A stretch of DNA of 64,000 bases from Undaria pinnatifida. Lineage: Eukaryota > Sar > Phaeophyceae > Laminariales > Alariaceae. The notes beneath the pieces were generated by a model. That model did no database searches. It was not told the origin of the DNA and saw nothing but the letters and a program-made list of their open reading frames with translations. The stretch spans positions 2,851,001-2,915,000 of the forward strand of contig JABAKD010000017.1 of the NCBI GenBank assembly GCA_012845835.1, read 5' to 3'. The position numbers and the translations under genes are program-made. Shown here piece after piece: positions 33,647 to 46,000 of the stretch (its first letter is position 1; the number at the start of each line of letters is the position of its first letter).

Positions 33647-34378
33647 TTAAGACGCAGCCAGCATTACATCAACCAGTAGTCGGTCGAGTCTACTGTCATG
33701 GCCGGTATCAATTGAGTACATCCTTTCTCGTAAAGTAATGCTGCAAATGACAAACCGACAACAACCCCGTACACCCGCAACAATAGCTGTGCCTGGAACT
33801 ACCGGGATAGCATGCCTCTGCAACAGGCAGTATGCACCTTCTGCGTGATACATATCATGGCATGTACAGAGAGGATAGAAGCCGGCTCCAACACCATGCA
33901 CAGGAAGCGCTTCGTGAGGCATTACATAAACGGGATGTTTTCCAGGGGGAGAGTTCGTTATACTTGGTAATATACAGGGTTTCGAGTTTTCACATACGTA
34001 CTTATACTGCTGACTGCTGCTTCTGCTGCTAGAGCCTTTGAAGGAACTCGGTCTACTGCAACCCGCTGCCATTTGTCGGCAAATCTCATGGTAGCCGCTC
34101 AATCGTAGCGCCGATCGCCGCCAATCATCATCAACCGTCCTCACGAAGCCCTTACCAGGTACAAAACTCGTGTTTGATTGGCGTACTTTGGCCGCATTTC
34201 TCTTGCATATGAAGCTTGTGATTGGTCCGTCCTTACAATTTTTCCCCCCAAGTACAAGAGCTATGCCTAATAACCATGGCACGCACATGTCATAGCGAGG
34301 AGTTGAAAACACAAAAATATATGGCATGTATCGAGGGGGCAAGGGGATACACGTGTGCTCATGGTAGAAGGTCGTCAA
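33647..34378 (-). other. Unrecognised 243-codon open frame
   Basis: The longest open frame in the intergenic region. The translation has a hydrophobic stretch near residues 30-45, a Ser-rich stretch with SSSRSSSQQ near residue 120 and many Cys, but I recognise no family. It has no obvious splice partners and overlaps a TACCAGGT word at 34153. It could be a decayed gene, a retroelement fragment or chance. Confidence 0.2.
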
Positions 34379-34458
34379 GCGTTATAAAAAAATTTAAAAA
34401 ACATGCGAGTTGAGGTGGAAAGTATACTTGACCAAACGAAATAAAAGGGCGTACGTCT

Positions 34459-35045
34459 GTGATGCACGTTATCTCGCACCGTGAAGAGTGTGTCCATTCG
34501 TCACCAGTGGAGAGCGGAGCCCCCTTGCACGAAAACAGGGATCTCCGCATGGACATCGTTATCGAGGCAGGAGGACTCCGAGATGCTGCGGCATCGGAGT
34601 ACCGCAACAAAACGATAATACTCGACATCACGTATGCGGATCCACACGCGATGATCCACATGCGGACAGGCAGCGCTGACCGAAACGGATCAGCTGCTTC
34701 CGCTTCTCAGGCGTGCTAGCGCAATGGCTATGCTCGTCCGGGACAGGTGTCCTTCAACGAGCGCAGCTACAAACTTGCCACCCTCGCGGTGGAAAGCGTT
34801 GAGCGCCTCGAGAAGGAAGGCAGCGGCCTTATCGATCAGATAGCGGCCAGCATCGTCAGAGGGACGAACGGACCATTCCTAGCGCGGAAAGGCATTTGCA
34901 AGAAACGCGTCGTCCAGATCATGTCTTGTGTCCACCCAAGTCGCGATTTCGCGCCCAGTGCACAGGTATAAGCTGGCCCTTAGGGATCGCCAGGCCGGGA
35001 GGGGAAGGGAGGAACAAGCCGGGGGACTACGGACAACGACCTGGG
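34459..35045 (+). pseudogene. Retroelement-associated nuclease-like domain, decayed
   Basis: A nearly continuous frame reads LRMDIVIEAGG, then TIILDITYADPHA, GSAASASQA, VSFNERSYKLATLAVES and VHRYKLALRDRQ. The pattern of an Asp-containing strand, then DIT..DP, then a later F.L..ES block resembles the PD-(D/E)XK-like domain at the C-terminus of some eukaryotic non-LTR reverse transcriptases. A TAG at about 34717-34719 sits where a sense codon is expected, and one single-base frame change lies near 34925-34935. The assignment to that nuclease group is my inference from motif spacing. Confidence 0.5.
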
Positions 35046-36607
35046 GATGGAATCCGGATGAGAATACGGTAGACTTCTGCTGTATACCGGTAGCTAAAAT
35101 GAAAATACTTTGGGGAAGGGAAATTGGGAAATTGTTGGTAGAGGATCACAGAAGAGATACTCCTGCTTCACGGAAGGTGTTTCGATTTATCGGAACGGCA
35201 TCTTTTCGTTTCCGTCTTTTTCTCGGCTATGATATATTGACGGTGGGCAAAAATAATAATACTCATAATAATATAACACCAGGTAAAAGCGCTGATGCGC
35301 GCGGAGAGATAGAGACCACGCACTGCTTCCTTAGAGTCATTTTGCGGTCGGTAAGGTAGAGACAGGGCCTATTATTCAAGCACACAATGCCAGCATCACA
35401 GCACACAGCATCACAGCATTGCGACTCACAACGACACCAGAAACGCGGCGAGATTGATTCGAACAGGAACAAAAGCTGAAGCGAAACAGCAAACAAACAA
35501 TAAACATCCAACAGATACGCGTCAAAGATATCAAGGGAGACGTGTCAAGCAAGGGAAAGCGCGCGCTGTCAAGGGTATAGGACCGAGCGTTCCACACTTC
35601 GAAAACCTTAAAGTGTGCGCAAATTAAGGCAAATTTGCACTCTACATATCAAGGGGCGATAGTGCTAGAATCATCTCCTGGCATACTTGATATTGGTGGC
35701 GTCACTCACTCCCTCATCGCTTTTCCGACCCATCGTACACCGTCTCGAACCAGCACACCCTAGGAAACAGACTGCAAACCGGCCTCAAAAAGGGGACCCA
35801 GCAAGTGTTAGTCTAATTGTAAAAAATAGAGTGGAGCAAGGGTCCAGCAATCGTCTTGGGAATTGAGCCGCAGATTCTATACTGCTGTACGAGCCGATCT
35901 TTTCACGCGAGAGGGAGAGCCAAAGAGCAAACACTCAGAAACAATACCATGCTTCGAAGTATCTCTGGTACCGTACTTCGTACCTTCGCAAGGATCTAAC
36001 ACGCAGCACCCAACAACTCCCTGATTCATTCTTGGTGATGGTGATGGATGCAGTTGAGTCACGTGGGCCGGCCAGCGTGTGCGAGATTGTAGTTTGTTGC
36101 GGCTGGTTCCGATTGCACACGAAGAAAAAGGAAATCAGAAATTGGATGAAGTCACCCGCTTTGGGGACCCGGGCAGAAAACATGACCAGAACCATCGACA
36201 TGCATGTTTGTGCGCAGTGCGGCTTTGCCAGTTGCCAACTGCTGCTGTAGTGCGAGTGTGCAGCAGCATGATGAGTAGATGAGAAGTATCACGGGCGCCC
36301 ACCTGTCGTATAACTCCTTGGGACTGCGAGGAGCGCTCCTAACTCACTACCATGGGTACAGCAGTAAACCCAGCAAGAACAGAAATACCTGGTGACCTTT
36401 TTGGTGCCAACTCCACAGGAGTCAGGGCTTCATTTGCGCCGAAACGAAGTATCGTGACTGCGCAGTGCGAGTTCGAAAAGGGGCTTGGATTACTACTGTT
36501 CGTACCCGCTCATTTCATGCCAAGCAGGAGTGCATGAGGTCTTCTGCTTCTGCTACTGCTAATAATAACTCGTACGCAATGCAGTTGGCCGGGTTTCGAG
36601 GCTTCTC
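35046..36607. other. Intergenic DNA, no gene recognised
   Basis: Short frames only, no family features. Confidence 0.5.
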
Positions 36608-37129
36608 CACGTACTTTGGCTTTGAATCTCAAATTCCCCGCAAGCATGGCAGGCGATCCTGCGATCTACGATCCTACCTTCGGATACTGCTGCAGCAGTG
36701 TGATTGTTGAATAGCTGGAATCCGATACTTAACACTCTATCACTTCTACTCGCTGCTCGTACGCTATGTTGGAAAGGCGGCTCGTTGAACATGTGTAGAG
36801 AAAGCCGGCGAGAAGCGGACTGAACTGTTGGCTGTCTGCTGCCTGCGCCTGTTACGCACAGCTGAACACGTACTTTGGCGTTGAATCTCCAATTCCCCGC
36901 AAGCATGCAAGCATGGCAGGCGATCCTACGATCTACGACCCTACCTTCGGATACTGCAGCAGTGTGATTGTTGAATAGCTGGAATCCGATGCTAAAACTC
37001 CATCACTTCTACTCGCTGCTCGTACGCTGTGTTGGAAAGGCGGCTCGTTGAACATGTGTAGAGAAAGCCGGCGAGAAGCGGACTGAACTGTTGGCTGTCT
37101 GCTGCCTGCGCCTGTTACGCACAGCTGAA
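36608..37129. repeat. ~260-bp tandem duplication
   Basis: Copies 36608-36866 and 36867-37129 are about 95% identical by eye. The second has a small internal duplication of GCATGCAA. The sequence matches no family I know. Confidence 0.9.
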
Positions 37130-39984
37130 CACGTGGCTGCTCAAGCGCCTATACATCTACTTGGTACCCTGACGCAATCCATTGATTGATGTTTCTGCTC
37201 GGAGTTCACCATGCTGCTCACCATGCTGCAGCCAGAAGCACAACAAGCAACAGCAGCAGCAAAAGCAGTACGACACCCACGGCTCTGCCGCAGCAAAAAT
37301 GTGGGCGGGGATCGCGCCGACCATGATAGACATAATCGATACTAGTTCTCACCAATGAGTTGGCGTGATGCACTTGACAGCGGTAGGAGGAGGCACCAGG
37401 GTTCAGGTAGCAGAACTTCTTCTTTCTTGACAACTGCGATTCGTAGCTCGTACACGCACCCGGAGGTTATGAAAAGTCCTTCACCCTGGGCTTGGGTGCT
37501 TGGGTTCTGACAGGGAGGTATCCCAATGGGTTTCTAGATATGTTGGTGTTACGAAGACGGGGCCTCGCCTGGAGTCTGTGCTGGTGATCTAAGAAACCAT
37601 CACAGAGGCCCAGCAGGGAATTGCTCTAAATGAGGAGCCACCTTCCGTAATAGCGCAGTGGATAGGACAAGGAGTTGAGATGTATCGCAAAGAAGGTGAC
37701 TGCCCCCGCAATGAGCGCATTCTTGGTGAAGGAGTTCCATTCAAATGGCGTGTCTTAAATGTCCCCTTCATTTTTTGAGGAGATCAGATCCGTTCACTGC
37801 ACACACGCCAACCCGAGTGCCAAAACAAAAAAATGGTGTTGTGCGTTCTCTGAAAGCAAACCTTGAGCCTCCACACCGCACACTAAACCCACAGCGAATA
37901 CGCGCGTCCCCGGGCCCCCAACCCTTCCTCTCGAGCGGGGCTCTCCTTGCGAGACGACGACAGCTGCGGGAAGGTGAGTCTGTTTGCTCGCGTCGTTGCC
38001 TAGTGGCACATCCCCGAAAACGAAGGTAGGTTTGGGCAGAAGCAGATGCAAGCAAGCACTCTGCTGCTGCTGCAAGCGACCGCACGCAGTAGACAGGAAT
38101 AAATTGAGCGACGCGTGCTCAACGCGGAGTACCCCTCGCTCGAGCGACCACCTTGTGGCCCATCGACCTCAGAATAGTGGCCCCTTTGCCGACGGCAGGC
38201 CGTGAGAAGCGGGCCTTAGGCCTGGGAGGGCATCGAGGTGGGGGGGATCGAACAGCAACCAAAATCGAAAAGCGAGATCGAAGCAGTGAACCTCAAGCGG
38301 TAGCAAGAGTGGCCACGACCTTGACAACGAGCGCTGCCCTCTGGCTGATGCACACACGTGCCGGGGACCCCTACGGTGGCCCTCGGGTCCAAGCGCAAGC
38401 CCGGGCGGGTGTCGCAGGCGGTTCTCGCGCCCCGGTCCGAGGGAGCCGGGGTGCGGTCGACAGACGTTGCGCCGTCTGTTCGCACATGCCGGCGAAAGCG
38501 CAAAATCAAATCGCCAAATCGTTTTCGTGTCGTGGTGCGCGTTGCGTGTCCAAAATCTACAACATTGTGCTCAATAACCCAGAAAATCTCGGTCCCCTCG
38601 GCTCGTCGGCTGCTCAATTTTGCACGGCTCATGATGCCCCTGAGTCCTGAGGTCGTTCTCATAATCTCTTGAGCGCGCAGTCGCTGTCATTCGCAGCGAG
38701 CAGCGAGCCCAGAACAAGCGGTTGGTATCGCAAACGCGATCTCGAAACGAAAAACCAGAAAAAAAAAACAGAAAAAAAAGACTCCGACTTGGCCTGCGGC
38801 CCACAACGAATCTCGGCATCCCCCTTCAATCGGACACCCCTAGGCCCCTACGCCTTTTTTGTGAACTCCCTTTTTTTTCTTGTCCTTCTACTGTCTGACG
38901 CACAGCAGCACCGCACACCAGATCATACACCGTACCGCGCACGGCACCGTACAGCACTACTGTACCGCACCACTAACCCTACGCATCTCGTCCCCTTTTC
39001 TGTTTTCTCACTTGCTTCTTTGCTCGTCTTTGCTCGTTTGTTGATCCGTTTGTTCCTTTGGATTTGATATGTTTACGTTGTTTGGCGTGTTTTTGTTTTG
39101 TTTTGTTTTGTTTTGGGTCTCTTACTAATAATAACTGCTGTGTTTTGATGTTTTGTTGGTTTTGTTTTGTTCTGCTTTGGCCATTCTTGCCTCGTTTGCT
39201 TGTCTATCTTGGGTTGACGTTCTTGTGTTGCCTTGTCTTGCACTGCTGCCGCACTGGCGAAATATTGCCTGCGGTGGTGGTGATTGATCATTATCGTACT
39301 TGCTCCCGCCCCGCTTACGTACGTACGGACGTCTATGTTGCGAAATGTTTCTAAAAAAAAAGGCGGATCTGCTGTTGCGCTTTGTGTGCTCTTCTGTGCG
39401 CCTGCACGGGCACCGCTCGATTGAATCGGGCGAGGGAGTCGAGGTAGAGAGAAAAATATACGAAGAGACCAGAAGGACTAGAGGAACATCAAAACTTACC
39501 GTAAAGCTAGACGTCTGGACCTGATCTGTCTGCCTAGCCCCGCTTTGATTGGCTGGCTACTTTTGTCTGTTGGAGCTTAATTTCTGGAAAAGCGACTGAA
39601 AGCGACGCATCCGTTCACGGGCTGCGCGGTGGGTAGGGAACGCTTCGCCGGTGGGTTAATTCTGTTTTCTGACTGAATTCGACTTCCTAAATAAGAACCA
39701 CAACAACGACAGCAGCGGCAACGAGAATAGCAGCGGCAGCAGCGCGGCAGCAGCAGAAACAGCAGCAGGAGCAGGAGAAGCAACATCAACATCAACAGCA
39801 CAGCAACAGCAGCAGCAACAGACAGCAGTAGCAGCAACAGCAGTAGCAGCGGCTGCAACAGCAGCAATATTGAGCATCTAACGGCGATCGCTGTTTGTAC
39901 ATCGACGACAACGTTCCATACCGAGAGGGCGAGGGCTTGTAGAGCTGGAGACCGTTCAACAATTCCGCGTTAGCGGTGGCGGAC
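37130..39984 (+). other. Upstream region of the CCT-domain gene
   Basis: No coding exon identified. It contains a G+C-rich patch (38150-38500), a TTTTG repeat (about 39085-39115) and an interrupted CAG/CAA trinucleotide tract (39690-39880) just before the first exon. The CAG tract has in-frame stops and is probably 5' UTR or promoter. A donor-like GGTGAGT at 37975 could belong to an untranslated upstream exon. Confidence 0.4.
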
Positions 39985-40049
39985 ATGGTGGAGGTACTGG
40001 AGACGCGGCGTGCGGTGGCGGAGTGGAACCCCGACATGGAGTTGGAAGG
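39985..40049 (+). CDS. CCT gene exon 1
   Basis: MVEVLETRRAVAEWNPDMEL plus two further codon parts; donor GTGAGT. Its last two bases join exon 2 as Gly. ATG context is GACATGG. Confidence 0.65.
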
Positions 40050-43000
40050 GTGAGTGCGTTGCAACCAAGATTTCGATTGGAAGATTGAGATTATTGTATG
40101 TGTTTTGACGATAAGATTTTGTACCGGCATTTCGACAGGCGTGCATTTTTTTATTTTCTTTCACACGCGAGACTAACCCGTTTGGGACCCATGTACGGCG
40201 ACCAATAAAACCGATTAGTGCAATGTCAAGCGACTGGGAAGAGCGCACGCAGTACAGGTTTTGCCGTACTGTGCGCGCGCGTGGTGCGGCTCTCCTTGCA
40301 ATGCAATGCAAGCATGCCTCCTCTCCCGCCAGCTCGGGTTGCTTCTTGTGGCCGAGGCTGTATCGTCACTTTTTTTGTCGCTTCTCTCTGCACCCATTTA
40401 AGGGGTCTATAATGAAGAGATTGGGTACCACTGGCAAGTGGCGAGTGAGGCGCAAAACGTACTGGGCACGAAAAAGCACATCGCAAGCCTCAAACCAACC
40501 AATCTCTAGCTTTGCGACTGAGAAAAACGTTTCAGATCTCTGTCGGGTACGTACGAGTTACGTGCCCGTGAAACTGCTGTGTGTCTTACTCTCTGTCACG
40601 ATTATTTGCTCGTGAACGTCAACTACAAAAGTATAATCTCCGCCAATAAGAAACGCCTACCTCCTGCAGGGGTGAAACCCCCTCGTGACAATAGCCTTGA
40701 GCGGAGGGTATCATATTCCAGGTACCTGGTACCAGGTGGGATTAGTGTAGCGTTCGCCGCTGAGCAGGATTTCGTAAGCCAACGAGTTGTTAACGTCACG
40801 AAAAAAAATTAGCCGCGATTTCTTGCTGGCTGCTTCTTGCTTCACGTATGGCATCATCATAACTTGCATTGGTAAGAGTAGATGGCCTGAGAGAAACAAC
40901 AATGCGGCAGCGATTTGCGTGAGAGGGTTCACTGATGTTGGCGTAACATGAAAGTCGCCGGGTGTTGGAGATTGCCCTTGAGATAAGAAAACTGCGCGTG
41001 GCTCGATTGTTTGCTGTGTGAGGCGATGAAGGGCCTATCGTGTGCCGGGTATCCCGGGGGGCGTGTAGTCATGGTATCATGCATGGCCGTAGCCCGTAGC
41101 ACCTGGCACCCCGACATTCCGGGGCGGAACACGCCGGGTTTCAACCAACCAGGCCGGGGGAGGGGGGTAATAACTCTGTAGCAGCGGCGGCGGCAACAGT
41201 CATAGACCATCCGGGCCTCGCGTTGTTGCGTCGTGCGTCCACCGACTGCTGTATTTTGGAGTTGGCGTTATTTTGATGATTGTATTGTGGTCGTGGTGGT
41301 TGTGGCAGTGGTGCTGTTGTTTTGGTGTTTTCGTTATTTGGTTGTTAGCAGCCGCTTGAGCGGTGATGGTGGCGTCGTTGAGGGAAAAGTTACGAGTATG
41401 GTGACAGTACTGATGATGGTGACGTCGTTGACCAGATAATGTTGGTGATGCTTTGGTTTATACCGACGGTGGTTAGGAGGGTGGTGGTAATGACGTTGGC
41501 AATGGTGATGGTGGTGATGACCGAAGAGCGCCGGGTGTGATGACTGTGCGGGTAACACTTGGAGTTGGTAACTTACACTGAAAATGCGAATATGCTGATG
41601 TTGACGTTGAGGAGAACGGTCATGGTTTTGGTGCTACTGGTGCTGCCGGCGTTGATGGTGACGATGGCCCACGACGACGATCGTGACGGTGGCAATGACG
41701 ATGATGATGATACTGCTGGTTATATTTGTTGAGTTAGGTTAGCGGTTTTGTTTCGTGACTTCATTATCTATTTTCCATGTTTGAATGCACCCCATGCGCT
41801 TCTTTGGGCACCGACGACAAAGGTGTTACTCTCGGCGCTATCAATAATGACTTTTCACTGATTATCATGGATACGATCGTAATGTTTATTGATACTTTTT
41901 AGTGGTCATTTGTTGGACGTTTTTGGTTCATGGATTTGTTTTCATGGTTTGTTTGATGATGGCAGGTGCGACGCGGAGAAGGCGGCGGCCCTCCTGCTGG
42001 CGGTGGCCCCGGGACGCCACTCGTTCGATGCCACTCAGCGACACGAGGTAAGGAACTGACCGCGCGAGGCATTCTTGTGCTGTTTCCGCCATACGGAGAG
42101 CACTACGTGGAAGAGGAATGCTGCTGGCAGGCATTAATATGCCGTACAGGGTACCACGACCACAATCGTTTGTTGCTGCTGTTGACGGCGTTGGTTTTGT
42201 ATCCGCCGGCGGACGGCTAAACATGGAGCTCACGCTCACCACGCTTTCGCGAATGCGTCGTGTGTTGACGTGGTGCTGTTGCTGTCGCCTAGATCGTCGT
42301 CATGATTGGTACCCCAAGCACCTGGACGATGATCTGTTGATGCTCCTCGGAGTATAAATACGTGTTGTACTCTTTGCTAACGTGTTCCACATGAGCTTAT
42401 AGCGTAAAGTGTTAATCGCCTGGTTCATCCAGACAACGTGCAACTTTTCAACAACGGAAATTTTTCTTCAAAGATCCTTCCCCCCCCCCCCCCCCCCCAA
42501 ACCCCCGCTTCCGCCTGATTGGCTCCTGCAAACAAAAACTGGACGGTATCAGGCGTTCGTATCGAACGGTGGAACAAGCGTCGGCTCCCCGATCGCCAAC
42601 ACCAACGCTGCCGCCGACAAAGAGAGCGGTGGCGATGGTGATGGTGGTAACGATGGTCGTATCGATGTTCAAGGCGAGGGCGGCTGTATGAGCCCACCGC
42701 GGCCCGCGTACGGCTGCTCGCCACGAACGCCGCAGTCGCAACCGTCGCCGCTGATGCAGTCGCAGCTGCAGCAGCAGCAGCAGCAGCCCGTGCCGATGTC
42801 GTCGTTGCGAGATTCTCCCGGACAAGCAGGAGACATTTTTGCGCAGGCAGAAGGGTCGGTGAACGCGCGAAATGATGATGACGCCGCTTCGGCGATGGTC
42901 GAAGTCGGAACCCGAGGGGGAGGAGGAGGAGGGGGGGGGTTGGAGAATTCGAACGTACAACGCGAGGTAAGAAACGAGCAAGGGTCAAGGGTTTCACTCC

Positions 43001-46000
43001 GCTTATAGGGGTTTCGCGTGCGTCTTTGTTGAGGGGAACGGGAGGGAGGCGGGTAGGGAGCGAAGTGAAATTATGATTGGGGGGCGGTCACTGCTACCAC
43101 TACTAGCACTGTAGTTTTTGTTCTGATGGGGCACTGCCGTGTACCATTGCTGACTACTCTGTGAAGAGTCAAGAAAGAGGGAAAGAGAAGGTGGGCTAGG
43201 GGTGGTGGCCGGGGGGTGTCTGTTGTGTCTTGCTGCGAACGCGAAAACCGAGGCTAGTACGAGGTACGAGACAAGAGCTTCACGTCGATCGCAACGACTC
43301 CCCTCAACCGAACGTGCTAGGGGGCTGTTGAGCGTGTCAAGGCCTCCTTCGGCCATACCTGGTACTATACTGGTCTTACGTAGTGTAGGGGAACGGTTAA
43401 TCAGGAGGTCAAACCGTGGTATACTATTTCTTGCGTAATTTGGTTCCCGTGGCCCGTACAGCTACTGCAGGAGTTCGACCGCAGCAGCTGTTACGGGGGA
43501 ACATAGCAATCCGGACCAAATATGGTTGGTAAAGTAAGGGATTTGTTTTTTTCGGACACAAACTCGTCTAACGCCCCCCCCCTCTCCGTGCATGTCGTGT
43601 GCCCTTCCGCAATTTCCTGTCCTATGGTGTCCTATCCTGTCCTACCCTGCCCTGTCCTGTTTCTTGCTTCAGGGTGGGGACGGTGTTGACCGAGGAAACT
43701 CATCGATACATACCTCCGTATCTCGCCAAATCGCGAACACATCGTTGCCATCGTCGCCGTCGTCATCGTTGTCGTCGTCTCCGCGACGTGCTGGCCTGAA
43801 CGGCTCAATGCCTAGCATGCTGGAATCGCTTGTGCACCTCGCTACGCAGGTGCGGTATTGGTGTTGAGGAGAAAGAGGGAAGGGGGGCACGGTTGTGGAG
43901 GTGGAGGTGTTGGAGGGAAGAGGCGAGCGGGGGGGCTTGTTATAATGGTGGTAGTGGTTATGATGGGGATCGACGTGGTTGTTGTTGCGCTCGTGGTAGG
44001 GTTATTGGTGTTGGTGCGGGTGGTTTGGATGTTATTGTTTTTGGTGTTTCGTGTTTCAGGTTGTTATTTCTAGTGGTTGTGTCGGTGACATTATCGGTTT
44101 GTTATGTTCAATCCGGCTCCTCCAAGTAACAAAAAAGGTCAATGGTTTCGTTTTAAAGAAATCCCCCTTCCCCCCCTCCCCCCCCTTCTCCCCCCTCCTC
44201 ACGATGTCAGGAACTCCGCACAATCGACGGCGAAATCGAAGCGCGAGAGCGCGCGTGCGCACGCCCCCACCCCCCGCCCCCTCCTCTCCCTTCTTCGAGT
44301 CATTCTTCCCCTTCTCCTTCTCTGGGCGCCGGTGCGGGCGATGGGGTTGGGGCCGGAGAGTCGCCGCTGTCGCGGCTGTCGTTGTCACGTCGCTCATTGT
44401 CGACTGGGTCGGGGTCCGGGTCCCTGGATGTGGTTGCTGCTGCTGCCGCTGCCGCCGCCGCTGCTACTACCGCCGCGGCGTCTCCGTCTTCTGCTAACCG
44501 CCACCACCACAACCAACACCAACAACACCAACTCCAACACCAACACCAACACCAACACCAGCCCCAACACCAACACCAGCCCCAACACCAACACCAGCCC
44601 CAACACCAACACCAACCGCAACAGCAACAGCAGCAGCACCACCACCACCTCCGGGAACGAGGGGCGGCGAGAGCTCGGTGGCATGGACGAGGGGGGGAGG
44701 AGGACGGGTGCGATGATGAGGACGTTAAGGAGGCGTTTGCGAGGGGAAGGAGCAGGCGTAACCGCCCCCGGTCGTCGTCCATGCCGGAGGGGATGGAGCT
44801 CCAGGCTCGGGTGAGTGTTGCGTTTATTTTGTAGTCGGGAGGGAGGGGGTTGAAATACCAGGATGGGGAGGCTTTTTGTTTGCGTCGTTTTGTTTATGGG
44901 GAAGGTGTGCGGACGACGCCAATGTAAGCAGTGCCCCATACGGGTTCTCTCTTGTGTGGTGGTGGTGTCGAGGGCACACCGAGGCGGGTCGGTACCCAGA
45001 TCAGCACAGAAGGGAGCCTGGGGGACCTCTGTTGACGTTGAATTTGTGTGTAATGAGGCGGTACTATCTAGGGGAAGGGGACCTGGCCTGGTCCACAAGG
45101 GGTGTTCTTGTCGCTGGGGATGGAACGCTAGCCTCGTGTGAATGTTTTATTTGAGCTGAGGGGATCTTCCTCCATTCGACTTGACGTCTGTGCGCTCCCC
45201 TTGTTTGCATGGTAGCGTGAGAGGCACGCCAGATGTTGGCGAGTATTGGAACATGGGTTGGTCGACGAGAACAAGACAACTCACGATGTAGTGCCCGTGT
45301 ATGCAAGAGGGCGCCTGCTTTTTCCGTGGTCGTTTTTGTTAAGCGGCCTGTGAGCAATGCAGGTCTTGGGGGGGGGTGGCTCCAAGCCTGCTAGGGATGT
45401 CCTGGCGACTTCTCCCGGTCGGGCGAGGTGCGTATTGGGGTGTAGAGTCGAGGTCAAGCAACCAGGTTGAATGCTTATCAGAGGAGAGGCTCTTCCTCTT
45501 GCTTTCGGGGCTGGTTGGGAGTTCCGCAGTGATTACTTGGCAGGGGATAACCCTTCTGCCAACATGAACGGTTAGTGTTGGAATACATTGGGATACATGT
45601 GACGAAGGGAGGACAACATGTTACGAATGCCCACTTCCTCGGAGAATTGATACCATCTAAGCGGGGGGATAGTTTTCCCGTTAAACGGCTGAGTCGAGAA
45701 CCTGGAACCCACATTTTTGTTTGAAGTCAACCCACTTCCAACTCCTAAATCTGTCCTTGTTCTAACTCCAAGTGTTTGTCCCCAAGTCGGGAGGGCGGCG
45801 CTAAAAGGGTTAAAGATACATTACAGCTGCGAGATGGATATTTTTTGTTGTCAAAAATAATGTTTCCAAGCTGTGTGTGGTACTCCGATCGCGCGTGTTA
45901 CGGGATGTTCCCGCCCCCCAAAAGGATGTGGGTCGGCGACTCCATTTTGGAAAGTATGGTTCGGTAAAAAGGTGTACCTTTTATTGGCTGAGGCTCCTCT

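Noticed and set aside
37640-37700. Possible tRNA gene (TAGCGCAGTGGATAGG resembles an A box)
   Set aside because: No B box at the right distance and no acceptor stem.
38153-38650. 165-codon G+C-rich plus-strand frame upstream of the CCT gene
   Set aside because: A similar frame is open on the other strand and no domain is visible; base composition explains it.
42425-42997. Long minus-strand frames of 177-190 codons
   Set aside because: They are the antisense of CCT exon 3; low-complexity repeats keep several frames open.
44300-45098. Minus-strand frames of 160-234 codons rich in Val/Leu or Trp/Cys
   Set aside because: Antisense of the His/Gln-coding repeat in CCT exon 5.
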